Source: Chlorobiota bacterium | GTDB lineage: Bacteria; Bacteroidota; Bacteroidia; Bacteroidales; B39-G9 | NCBI GenBank assembly: GCA_030632095.1 | Contig: DAOVJU010000211.1 | Span: 1-6,352 of the forward strand | DNA length: 6,352 bases | Reading direction: 5' to 3' | Shown: one piece after another, positions 1 to 6,352 of the stretch | Layout: each line of letters begins with the position of its first letter | Position numbering within the stretch: the stretch's first letter is position 1 | Notes under the pieces: generated by a model | Databases searched by the model: none | What the model saw: only the letters and a program-made list of their open reading frames with translations | Told to the model about the DNA's origin: nothing | Position numbers and translations under genes: made by a program

Positions 1-1
1 A

Positions 2-1621
2 GTTACTGATACGCTGGATTATCTAGAAAACTTAGGAGTAAACGTAATTGAACTAATGCCGTTTAACGAATTTGAAGGAAATAATAGCTGGGGTTATAAT
101 CCTGCTTTTTATTTTGCACCCGACAAAGCATACGGAACAAAAAACGATTATAAGCGGTTCATTGATGAATGCCATAAACGAGGAATAGCAGTGTTCATGG
201 ATATGGTATTAAATCATTCGTATGGGCAATCGCCTTTTGTGAGAATGTACTGGGATGCTGAAAACAACCAGCCATCTGCTGAAAATCCCTGGTATAACCA
301 GGAACATAGTTTTCAAAATCCGGATGCACACTGGGGTTATGATTTTAACCATGAAAGCCATGAAACTCAAAAACTTATTGATAGCATTAATGGCTATTGG
401 ATGCGCGAATATAAAATTGATGGTTTCCGTTTCGATTTTACCAAAGGTTTTTCTAATACTATATATGGGCCTTCTGATTGGGGAAGTGCTTATGATGCTG
501 ATCGTATAGCTATTTTGAAACGTATGGCAGACGAAATATGGGAACGTAACAGCAATGCAATTGTATGTTTTGAACATTTATCCGATAACTCTGAAGAAAA
601 AGTTCTTGCCGAATATGGAATACTACTTTGGGGAAATTTAAATCATAATTATAATGAAGGAACCATGGGTTGGAATGAAAGTGGAAAATCTGACTTTTCC
701 TGGATCTCGTATAAAAAAAGAAACTGGAGCGTGCCACATGTTATTGGTTATATGGAAAGCCATGATGAAGAACGGTTAATGTATAAAAACTATCAGTGGG
801 GAAATCATACTGGTGAATATGATACAAGACAATTATGGATTGCACTGAAAAGAATGGAACTGGCAGTATCGTTCTTTTTTACAGTTCCCGGGCCTAAAAT
901 GATCTGGCAATTTGGTGAATTGGGTTATGATATTACAATTAATTACGATTGCAGGGTATGCCCGAAACCAATTTTGTGGAATTATTATGATGTATCTGAC
1001 AGATACCGCTTATACCAGGTTTATCAAGCCTTGATTGATCTTAAACTTAATCATGAAGCATTTACAAGTGACGATTTTACCATGAATACTTATTATTCAA
1101 TAAAATCAATAAAGATTGAACATGAATCAATGAATGTTAATATTCTTGGAAATTTTGATGTAGTTTCGAAAGAAATAGATCCTGAATTCCAGGAAACCGG
1201 ATATTGGTATGAATATTTTACAGGCGATTCTATAAATGTTGAAAACACAAACGAAACACTAACATTTGAGCCTGGAGAATATCGTATATATACAACGCTT
1301 AGGCTTCAAACTCCTGATATTATTGAATACTCTTTTGATCTGAATGAAACCGGTTTAAGTTTTTTAATTTATCCTAATCCTTCATCAGACCGGTTTGTAA
1401 TTGAAATACATGAATTTTTAAATGACATAGTTTCCATTGAAATATTTAATTCAATAGGTCAGTTAGTAAATGATATCAATGTTGGTTATCTTGCGCAAGG
1501 AACTAATTCTGTTGAGTGGAACGGAAAAAACTATAATGGAATTGAAGTGAGTACAGGAATTTATTTCTGTAAAATAAATACATCTGGCGGATCTTTTTCG
1601 CAGAAGTTAATTAAGCGGTAA
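2..1621 (+). CDS. Secreted GH13 alpha-amylase-family glycoside hydrolase with T9SS sorting domain (5'-truncated)
   Basis: Likely hydrolyses or rearranges alpha-1,4-glucans (starch, glycogen) outside the cell. The frame is open to the left edge, giving 539 residues. The ATG at 56 is internal, because the 18 codons before it already encode the conserved 'LENLGVNVIELMP' strand of the barrel. Residues counted from that ATG: GH13 region I is DMVLNH (49-54), region II GFRFDF with nucleophile D127, region III CFEHL with acid/base E173, and region IV ESHDEE with H236 and D237. The catalytic triad is therefore complete. A beta-rich C-terminal domain ends near 'PGEYRIYT' (406-413). A T9SS type A domain follows (about 437-521: IYPNP, IGQLV, STGIYF, QKLIKR), with an FlgD-like 'WNGKNYNG' insert. 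The signal peptide and any N-terminal CBM48-like domain would lie outside the window. The family is certain; the exact activity (amylase, branching enzyme or other transglycosylase) is not. Confidence 0.94.
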   Translation, partial: VTDTLDYLENLGVNVIELMPFNEFEGNNSWGYNPAFYFAPDKAYGTKNDYKRFIDECHKRGIAVFMDMVLNHSYGQSPFVRMYWDAENNQPSAENPWYNQEHSFQNPDAHWGYDFNHESHETQKLIDSINGYWMREYKIDGFRFDFTKGFSNTIYGPSDWGSAYDADRIAILKRMADEIWERNSNAIVCFEHLSDNSEEKVLAEYGILLWGNLNHNYNEGTMGWNESGKSDFSWISYKKRNWSVPHVIGYMESHDEERLMYKNYQWGNHTGEYDTRQLWIALKRMELAVSFFFTVPGPKMIWQFGELGYDITINYDCRVCPKPILWNYYDVSDRYRLYQVYQALIDLKLNHEAFTSDDFTMNTYYSIKSIKIEHESMNVNILGNFDVVSKEIDPEFQETGYWYEYFTGDSINVENTNETLTFEPGEYRIYTTLRLQTPDIIEYSFDLNETGLSFLIYPNPSSDRFVIEIHEFLNDIVSIEIFNSIGQLVNDINVGYLAQGTNSVEWNGKNYNGIEVSTGIYFCKINTSGGSFSQKLIKR

Positions 1622-1642
1622 CATTTAATTTTGAGCCCGGTC

Positions 1643-1764
1643 CGAAAAGTCAAAAAAAAGAAAATGCCACTAAAACACCAATATCCACAAAGGGTTTATT
1701 TCCAATGCCTTATCTTTTGTGTATCTTGGTGTTTTCGTGTCTTTGTGGCAAAAAAAACTTTTCG
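1643..1764. repeat. Imperfect inverted repeat / palindromic intergenic element
   Basis: This 122-bp element fills most of the gap between the amylase and CotH genes. Its ends are an exact 8-bp inverted pair, CGAAAAGT (1643-1650) and ACTTTTCG (1757-1764). Further in, TGCCA(C) at 1665-1670 pairs with 1745-1750. A long stem then pairs 1672-1692 with 1715-1735; its base is a perfect 9-bp match (AAAACACCA with TGGTGTTTT), and the rest has two mismatches and one G-T pair. The loop is 1693-1714. The right arm, 'CTTGGTGTTTTCGTGTCTTTGTGGCAAA'-like in character, resembles (from memory, unchecked) a motif scattered between genes in many Bacteroidota. The RNA could fold and limit read-through into the CotH gene, but no clean U-tract follows the stem. 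It has no coding capacity. Confidence 0.72.
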
Positions 1765-1822
1765 TAGCAGATTCAATCTTATTAAGTAAAATATGTAAAG
1801 TCTGAATTTTAGTCCTTTAAAG

Positions 1823-4441
1823 ATGAAATATTTAGATAAGCTTTCAGGTATTTTATTCCTTATCCTGGCAACATTAAACAGTAATGCCCAGGCAGGTAAA
1901 AATAATATCGATACGGTATATGCACCTGGCGAAGTATCACGTGTTGATATAATAATTGATCCTGATTCTTTAGCTGTAATTTTAGCTCCGGGAAATGAAG
2001 AAAGTTATCATGAATTTCCGGCTACATTTATTTTTCAAAACTCAATGGTACTGGATACTGTTTTTAATATTGGTTTTAGGTTAAGGGGCAATACTTCGCG
2101 ATGGTCAGCAAAAAAATCATTTAAAGTATCATTTAATACATTTTATAGACAAAAGTTTTATGGGCTGGAAAAAATGAACCTTAACGGTGAGCATAACGAT
2201 CCTTCAATTATTAGATCGCGCTTAAGCTGGGAATTATTTGATATTATTGATATCCCTGCATCCAGGGCAGCTTATGTTGAGTTCTATATTAATAATGAAT
2301 ACAAGGGCTTATATATAAATGTAGAACATGTTGATGATGAATTTGTTGATTTAAGGTTTGGAAATAAAAGCGGGAATCTATTCAAATGCTTATGGCCGGC
2401 AGACCTTGTATATCTGGGCGATGATCCGGATTTATATAAGTTTGAAAATGGAGACAGAAGGGCATATGATTTAAGGACCAACGAAGAAATAGATGATTAT
2501 TCAGACCTTGCTGAATTCATTGATGTGCTTAATAATACTTCAGATGCTGAATTTGCAACCGAGCTTGAGAAAGTATTCAATGTAAATAGTTTTATAAAAT
2601 ATTTAGTAATAGAAATTTTAACAGGGCATTGGGATGCATATTCAGTTAATAAAAATAATTTTTACTTGTATAATAATTTAAATACGGGAAAATTTGAATT
2701 TATACCTTACGACCTGGATAACACTTTTGGCATTGATTGGTTTGGGGTTGACTGGGGATACAGGGATATATATAACTGGTCAAGCGACTGGGAATGGAGG
2801 CCATTATTTGAACGTATAATGGAAAACGATATCTATAAAGATCAATTTTCATATTATATGAATAAGCTATTAGATGAATATTTCAACAACAGTGATCTTT
2901 TTTCTAATATTGATACCATTAAAAGTTTAATTGATCCGTACGTGGCAGTTGATCCTTATGCACCTTTGAATTATGGTTGGGATTTCAGCGATTATGAAAC
3001 ATCATTCGATGCGGCTTTAGGTGCTCATGTTACATATGGCCTGAAACCTTATATTGAAGCAAGGCACAATTCTGCAATTTACCAGTTGGAAGTGAATAAT
3101 ATTTTCCCTGCTTATGCAACAGTTAACCAGCAATTAATAAATGAAAATCAAACTTTATTAGTTTCAGCCAGGATTGACGATGAAAGTGAGGTTACAGCAA
3201 AAATGATATATGAAATAGAAGGATCAGTACCTGATTCAATAAATTTGTCAGATGATGGAATTGATTTTGATGAAGAAGCTGATGATGGAATTTATACCGC
3301 TACAATGGAATTATATATTGAAAGTGGTGTAATTAATTATTACCTGAGAACTGAAGATAATATTGGGCAGGTTTCAAGATATCCCAGGGAAGGGGCCATC
3401 AGCATATATATTAATCAACCATCAGTTAAACTGGTTATTAACGAATTTATGGCCAGTAATTCAATAAGTATTGCTGATAATTACGGGGAGTTTGATGATT
3501 GGGTTGAAATCCATAATGCTGACAATGAAGCTGCTTTTCTCGGAAATAAATATTTAACCGATGATTTAAACAGGCCGGACAAATGGAGGTTACCATCAAT
3601 TACATTAGAACCAGATGAATTCTTTTTAATCTGGACAGATAGGGACGACGAACAGGGAGCCGATCATACAAATTTTAAGTTAAGCAAGGATGGTGAAACA
3701 ATAGGTATCTTTGAGAACAACAACTCAATTTATACTGAGATAACTTCTTTAGTTTATGGCCCTCAACAAAGTGATATAAGCAGTGGAACTATAGTTGAAG
3801 GCGAACAGCAAATTGAGATATTAGATATTGTAAGCCCTAATTATTCAAATACGGATGAAACCCAGGCCACAGTTACTCTAAATGTTAAAATGTCTTACCA
3901 GTCAGTATTGGGAAACTTTAATCCTGAAAATGATATTATAGACGTTCCGGGATCTTTTAATAACTGGCAAGGTTCCGGGCAGATTTTTGATGGGAATGAT
4001 GATTTAATTTATTCATATACATTGTTTAATGTTCCATCAAATGAACATATCGAGTATAAGTTTAGAATAAATGAAAACTGGGCAACAGCAGAATTTCCTG
4101 ACGGAGACAACAGGGCATTTGATGTTCCCGGTGGTTTAAATATTTTAACGCACTGGTATAACGATATTGAGGATCCAAATTCTATTCTGAACCAGATTGA
4201 TACAAGAAAAGAGGTAGTTTATTGGCCAAATCCGGTATCTAACAATTTGAATTACGTTTGTGATTTTAAAACTGATAAAATAAGTATTATTGACATAACT
4301 GGCCAAATTATTATAAATCAGCAAGTTGATAATCAAATCACAGGTTCTGTCAGTTTATCGAATCTCTGTAGCGGGATTTATATGATATGTTTATATAGAG
4401 AGGGAAGGCTTTTAAATTCAGAACGAATTATAAAACTGTAA
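1823..4441 (+). CDS. Secreted CotH kinase family protein with lamin-tail, starch-binding-like and T9SS domains
   Basis: An 872-residue multidomain surface or secreted protein. The ATG at 1823 leads straight into a signal peptide (hydrophobic LSGILFLILATL, likely cleavage in NAQAG near 21-24), which supports this start. Residues about 35-420 match the CotH family: FRLRGNTS (85-92), KKSFKVSF (97-104), NGEHND with IIRSRL (121-134), LYINVEHVDDEF (163-174), NKNNFYLY (276-283) and IPYDLDNTFG (294-303). CotH proteins have an atypical protein-kinase fold, and Bacillus CotH phosphorylates spore-coat proteins. The aspartates in the last motif (D297, D299) are candidate metal/ATP ligands. An Ig-like segment (about 430-530), a lamin-tail domain (536-675; INEFMAS, DDWVEIHN) and a starch-binding-like beta-sandwich (684-778; VPGSFNNWQGSG) follow. 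A T9SS domain ends the protein (799-872; YWPNP, SGIYMI). No sporulation context exists here, so the substrate is unknown. It lies 201 bp after the amylase gene on the same strand. Confidence 0.93.
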   Translation: MKYLDKLSGILFLILATLNSNAQAGKNNIDTVYAPGEVSRVDIIIDPDSLAVILAPGNEESYHEFPATFIFQNSMVLDTVFNIGFRLRGNTSRWSAKKSFKVSFNTFYRQKFYGLEKMNLNGEHNDPSIIRSRLSWELFDIIDIPASRAAYVEFYINNEYKGLYINVEHVDDEFVDLRFGNKSGNLFKCLWPADLVYLGDDPDLYKFENGDRRAYDLRTNEEIDDYSDLAEFIDVLNNTSDAEFATELEKVFNVNSFIKYLVIEILTGHWDAYSVNKNNFYLYNNLNTGKFEFIPYDLDNTFGIDWFGVDWGYRDIYNWSSDWEWRPLFERIMENDIYKDQFSYYMNKLLDEYFNNSDLFSNIDTIKSLIDPYVAVDPYAPLNYGWDFSDYETSFDAALGAHVTYGLKPYIEARHNSAIYQLEVNNIFPAYATVNQQLINENQTLLVSARIDDESEVTAKMIYEIEGSVPDSINLSDDGIDFDEEADDGIYTATMELYIESGVINYYLRTEDNIGQVSRYPREGAISIYINQPSVKLVINEFMASNSISIADNYGEFDDWVEIHNADNEAAFLGNKYLTDDLNRPDKWRLPSITLEPDEFFLIWTDRDDEQGADHTNFKLSKDGETIGIFENNNSIYTEITSLVYGPQQSDISSGTIVEGEQQIEILDIVSPNYSNTDETQATVTLNVKMSYQSVLGNFNPENDIIDVPGSFNNWQGSGQIFDGNDDLIYSYTLFNVPSNEHIEYKFRINENWATAEFPDGDNRAFDVPGGLNILTHWYNDIEDPNSILNQIDTRKEVVYWPNPVSNNLNYVCDFKTDKISIIDITGQIIINQQVDNQITGSVSLSNLCSGIYMICLYREGRLLNSERIIKL

Positions 4442-4448
4442 TATAATT

Positions 4449-4468
4449 GCCTTGATTACTGTGAAGGC
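4449..4468 (+). terminator. Weak stem-loop just after the CotH gene
   Basis: GCCTT (4449-4453) and AAGGC (4464-4468) form a 5-bp stem with a 10-base loop, starting 8 bases after the CotH stop codon. Its position suits transcript termination or 3'-end protection. No U-run follows and the stem is short, so this is a tentative call. Confidence 0.22.
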
Positions 4469-4583
4469 TACGCTATTCTTGTATCTTATAACTATTAACC
4501 TGAGTTCGATATAAAATTATTATACAGCTTTTCGAGGTTTTTCAGAGGCAACACAGATTTTTGCAGAACTAAATATCAAACAG

Positions 4584-4650
4584 TTTGGAGTTTTTAAATT
4601 TAGTTTTGGAATTTATTTGTTATTTGTTTATTGAGATTTGGAGTTTTTTT
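4584..4650. repeat. Low-complexity TTTGG-type interspersed repeat tract
   Basis: An AT-rich tract between two converging genes. The 12-mer TTTGGAGTTTTT occurs at 4584-4595 and again at 4637-4648. Between them are decayed variants of the same theme (TTTTGGAATTT, ATTTGTTATTTG). The tract could be read as an open frame on the + strand (from 4585), but that frame is repeat sequence followed by the antisense of the regulator gene, so I do not call a gene. Similar TTTGGAATTT strings are, as I recall and have not checked, common between genes in Bacteroidota. Confidence 0.6.
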
Positions 4651-4654
4651 ATTG

Positions 4655-4682
4655 TCACTACCTACTGTCTACTGCCTTCTAC
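4655..4682. repeat. Short 7-bp tandem repeat (CTACTGY)
   Basis: Four consecutive 7-base units: TCACTAC, CTACTGT, CTACTGC and CTTCTAC. The middle two match at 6 of 7 bases; the outer two are decayed. The array ends 9 bases past the stop codon of the regulator gene, so it sits in that gene's 3' untranslated region. Heptamer arrays of this general kind are known in cyanobacteria as short tandemly repeated repetitive (STRR) sequences. Relationship to them is not implied. Confidence 0.55.
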
Positions 4683-4691
4683 ATCATATTA

Positions 4692-5396
4692 CTATCCTAT
4701 TTCACTGATTTTCTCAAGTTGTTTAATATCTATTATTTTTATTTTTCTACCAGCTATACCTATTACATTTTCATTTGCAAACGAGCCAAGTGTTCTTATA
4801 GCATTTGAAGTGGTCATATTTGATAAATTAGCAATATCTTCTCTTGATAAATAAACTTTAATGGTTAATCCATCCGTTTCAAAGCCATACGTTTCAACTA
4901 AAAACAATAAAGACTCAGCCAATCTGCCCCGTATATGTTTTTGTGTCAGGATAACAGTTCTTTTATTCGAAAATCCTAATTCGGTAGCTAAATATTTGAT
5001 AATTGACATTGAAAGCTGAGAATTCATACGTAATAATTTAAACAAACTCTCTTTTTCGATGATGCATACAACTGAATCTTCAATTGCAACAGCGGAAGCT
5101 ATATAGTTTTCCTCTGCAAATAATGCCCTGAAACCAATAAACCCTACAGCTTTTGCCAACCTTACAATTTGTTCTTTGCCACTTATTCCTTCAGTGAAAA
5201 TTTTTACTTTGCCTTCTGATAAACAAATCAGGCCAGGAGGCCGGTCACCTTCCTTAAAAATTATTTCATTTTTTTTATAGCGTGAACATACATGATTATT
5301 ATAAAGAATGTCTTTTTCTCTTGGTGTCAAATTTAAGAAAATTGATTTTTTATTATCCAGGCAATTTTTGCAACGTTCCTTTTTAAGAAGTATCAT
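4692..5396 (-). CDS. Crp/Fnr family transcriptional regulator
   Basis: A 234-residue cytoplasmic DNA-binding regulator, the usual length for the family. The start at 5396 is firm: an in-frame stop lies four codons upstream and the next Met is residue 124. Residues 9-12 are a CxxC (C9, C12), common in Bacteroidota members. The cyclic-nucleotide-binding-like beta-roll spans about 20-120 (KKNEIIFKEGDRPPGL, SEGKVKIF, GKEQIVRLA). The dimerisation helix is about 121-150. The winged helix is about 155-225, with the helix-turn-helix at SREDIANLSNMTTSNAIRTL (184-203). The Arg-Ser pair that binds cAMP in E. coli Crp is not evident near 'YIASAVA' (98-104), so cAMP is an unlikely ligand. In the recognition helix the Glu of the 'ETV.R' signature is replaced (TTSNAIR); the Arg (R201) is kept. 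C37, C58 and C111 are further cysteines, but no FNR-type four-cysteine cluster pattern is clear. The gene converges on the CotH gene and has no obvious local target. Confidence 0.93.
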   Translation of the reverse strand: MILLKKERCKNCLDNKKSIFLNLTPREKDILYNNHVCSRYKKNEIIFKEGDRPPGLICLSEGKVKIFTEGISGKEQIVRLAKAVGFIGFRALFAEENYIASAVAIEDSVVCIIEKESLFKLLRMNSQLSMSIIKYLATELGFSNKRTVILTQKHIRGRLAESLLFLVETYGFETDGLTIKVYLSREDIANLSNMTTSNAIRTLGSFANENVIGIAGRKIKIIDIKQLEKISEIG

Positions 5397-5413
5397 AATT
5401 ATAAATTATGTTA
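5391..5413. promoter_or_regulatory. AT-rich dyad over the regulator's start codon
   Basis: CATAATT (5394-5400) and AATTATG (5404-5410) are perfect inverted arms around ATA; with one mismatch the symmetry extends to 5391-5413. The left arm contains the regulator's start codon (complement of CAT, 5394-5396). It could be an autoregulatory operator or an mRNA hairpin over the start site. High AT content makes chance symmetry plausible. Confidence 0.3.
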
Positions 5414-5421
5414 TAAAACAT

Positions 5422-5429
5422 CAAATTTA
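5422..5429 (-). promoter_or_regulatory. Possible -7 promoter element of the regulator gene
   Basis: On the - strand this reads TAAATTTG, an exact fit to the Bacteroidota -7 consensus TAnnTTTG. It lies 25 bases before the regulator's ATG, which would give a 5' leader of roughly 20 bases. The matching -33 TTTG is not present at the expected spacing; only a T-rich stretch is seen there. This is the best candidate in the gap, but unproven. Confidence 0.35.
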
Positions 5430-5564
5430 AATATTGTAATGAGAATTTAAAAGAAAAGCACTATAAAATTATGCAATACTTCGTATAGTAAGCAATTTGG
5501 AAAAGTTCTGAAGTTAACAGGCAATTAATGCAATTGTTGAAAAAATATAAAAATGTGCTGTCAA

Positions 5565-5583
5565 ATAACAAATTATGTGTTAT
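5565..5583. repeat. Perfect 6-bp inverted repeat downstream of the lamin-tail gene
   Basis: ATAACA (5565-5570) and TGTTAT (5578-5583) flank a 7-base spacer. The dyad lies 23 bases beyond the stop codon of the lamin-tail gene and about 170 bases upstream of the regulator's start. On the - strand a T-rich run follows further on, so a weak terminator is possible. It also resembles the sequence just upstream of the regulator's ATG, so it could be a distant operator. Confidence 0.3.
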
Positions 5584-5606
5584 AGAGCAGATGCAATCAG
5601 TGTTTT

Positions 5607-6352
5607 CTATTCAATTATTACTTTTTTTATTTGATACTTTTTTTTGTCTGAATGAATTAGTTTTACAAAATAAATGCCTTTGGTTTCAAAAGAATTCATA
5701 ATAAGTTGCTTATTTACATCATCTTCATTCTGCACCATTTTCCCTGATACATTATATAATTCCAATGAAAAATGATCAATCATATTTGAACCAATTGTAA
5801 AACACCCGTTATTTGGGTTTGGGTAAATAAAAAAATCAGGTTTAAAATCAATACTTCTTACAGTGGTTACATTATAATTAGAAAAGCCTGGTGTTGGCAA
5901 ATAAAAAAACATCCATTCATCACCAGCATCAGGGTATCTTCCATATGATTGATCAGCATATTGTCCTGGAAATGTTATTGAGTCAATATATAAATATTCA
6001 CTATCTGCATAATTAGAAATCCCAATTTGTTCACCAGTACCACTAAGTTTCATGTCAACATGTAGAGTTCCCTGGTTCATTTCTTTATCTGCCCACAGAA
6101 TTATAAAACCCATAGCTTGTATAGTTGTTAATTCTGGTTCAGATGTAGGTATTTGCCATAAACCCGGATTATTTAAGTCATCTGTAATATACATACCTCC
6201 AATGTCAACTGATTCTGAACCTGCATTAAATATTTCAATCCAATCATCATAATCTCCATTTTCATCAGAATAAATTAAATCATTAATAGCCATAAATTCA
6301 TTAATGAACAGCTCCTGTGCTGACAGGTTAATTGCGAGGCTAATAATAAATA
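5607..6352 (-). CDS. Small secreted lamin-tail domain protein with T9SS sorting domain (5' end outside window)
   Basis: The frame is open to the right edge, giving 247 full codons. It does not start at the ATG at 6293. The 19 codons upstream encode the end of a signal peptide (FIISLAINLSA, then cleavage before QELF) and the first strand of the domain (LFINEFMA), so only a few N-terminal residues should be missing. Residues about 13-158 form a lamin-tail domain: INEF, DDWIEIFNAG, YITDDLNNP, FIILWADKE, KLSGTGEQIGI, the 'QSYGRYPD' turn and the closing PTPGFSN. A T9SS type A domain covers about 172-247 (FFIYPNPNNG, VSGKMV, KGIYFVKL, basic tail). There is no enzymatic domain. The role is unknown; lamin-tail domains in secreted bacterial proteins are thought to mediate binding or attachment. 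It lies upstream of the regulator on the same strand, across a 210-bp gap, so co-transcription is uncertain. Confidence 0.88.
   Translation of the reverse strand, partial: FIISLAINLSAQELFINEFMAINDLIYSDENGDYDDWIEIFNAGSESVDIGGMYITDDLNNPGLWQIPTSEPELTTIQAMGFIILWADKEMNQGTLHVDMKLSGTGEQIGISNYADSEYLYIDSITFPGQYADQSYGRYPDAGDEWMFFYLPTPGFSNYNVTTVRSIDFKPDFFIYPNPNNGCFTIGSNMIDHFSLELYNVSGKMVQNEDDVNKQLIMNSFETKGIYFVKLIHSDKKKYQIKKVIIE

Noticed and set aside
209..737. Open frames on both strands inside the GH13 gene (209-577 -, 255-509 +, 510-737 -)
   Set aside because: They overlap a strongly supported enzyme with all catalytic motifs, and their translations show no recognisable domain.
1765..1822. Promoter for the CotH gene
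   Set aside because: No TAnnTTTG with a -33 TTTG could be found between the repeat and the start codon, so none is called.
2284..2481. Short - strand open frame inside the CotH gene
   Set aside because: It is antisense to the conserved kinase-like domain and has no recognisable protein features.
4145..4336. Short - strand open frame near the end of the CotH gene
   Set aside because: It is antisense to the T9SS domain, with low-complexity composition.
4585..4854. Hydrophobic 89-residue + strand open frame
   Set aside because: It begins in the TTTGG repeat tract and then runs antisense to the regulator gene. The hydrophobicity comes from T-rich codons.
5476..5486. ATACTTCGTAT palindrome resembling a lox or dif arm
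   Set aside because: Only one arm is present. No second arm follows at recombination-site spacing, so chance likeness is the simplest reading.
6052..6252. Short + strand open frame at the right edge
   Set aside because: It is antisense to the lamin-tail domain and lacks any domain signal.
6291..6293. ATG as the start of the small lamin-tail protein
   Set aside because: Upstream in-frame codons encode a signal peptide end and the conserved INEF strand, so the true start lies beyond the window.

Overview
The window reads as a stretch of a chromosome from the phylum Bacteroidota. The DNA is AT-rich, and three of the four proteins end in a type A sorting domain of the type IX secretion system (T9SS; a 'YPNP' start, a 'G.yf.kl' motif and a basic, hydrophobic tail). 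No start codon has an obvious Shine-Dalgarno sequence. The fourth protein is a Crp/Fnr regulator of the Bacteroidota type with a CxxC near its N-terminus. I cannot name the genus. The domain mix (GH13 amylase, CotH, lamin-tail domains, T9SS) suits an environmental polymer-degrading member.

Layout. At the left edge (to 1621, + strand) lies the 3' part of a secreted GH13 alpha-amylase-like enzyme; its start is outside the window. A 201-bp gap follows, most of it a 122-bp imperfect inverted repeat that looks like a palindromic interspersed element. Next (1823-4441, +) is a complete 872-residue secreted CotH-kinase-family protein with a central Ig-like segment, a lamin-tail domain, a starch-binding-like beta-sandwich and a T9SS domain. 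A 250-bp gap between converging genes carries low-complexity TTTGG-type repeats and a short run of 7-bp repeats. On the - strand, a Crp/Fnr-type regulator (5396-4692) is preceded by a 210-bp AT-rich gap with two related dyads and a possible promoter. At the right edge (6352-5607, -) is a small secreted lamin-tail + T9SS protein. Its reading frame runs off the window inside its signal peptide, so it is probably nearly complete.

How the genes may work together. The amylase and the CotH protein share a strand and both are predicted to leave the cell by T9SS. The starch-binding-like module in the CotH protein makes a shared link to alpha-glucans possible, but this is inference. The two lamin-tail domains are clearly similar, which fits shuffling of surface modules. 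The regulator's ligand and targets cannot be read from the sequence. I found no RNA genes, CRISPR arrays, transposases or prophage genes, and no convincing new defence or mobile system.
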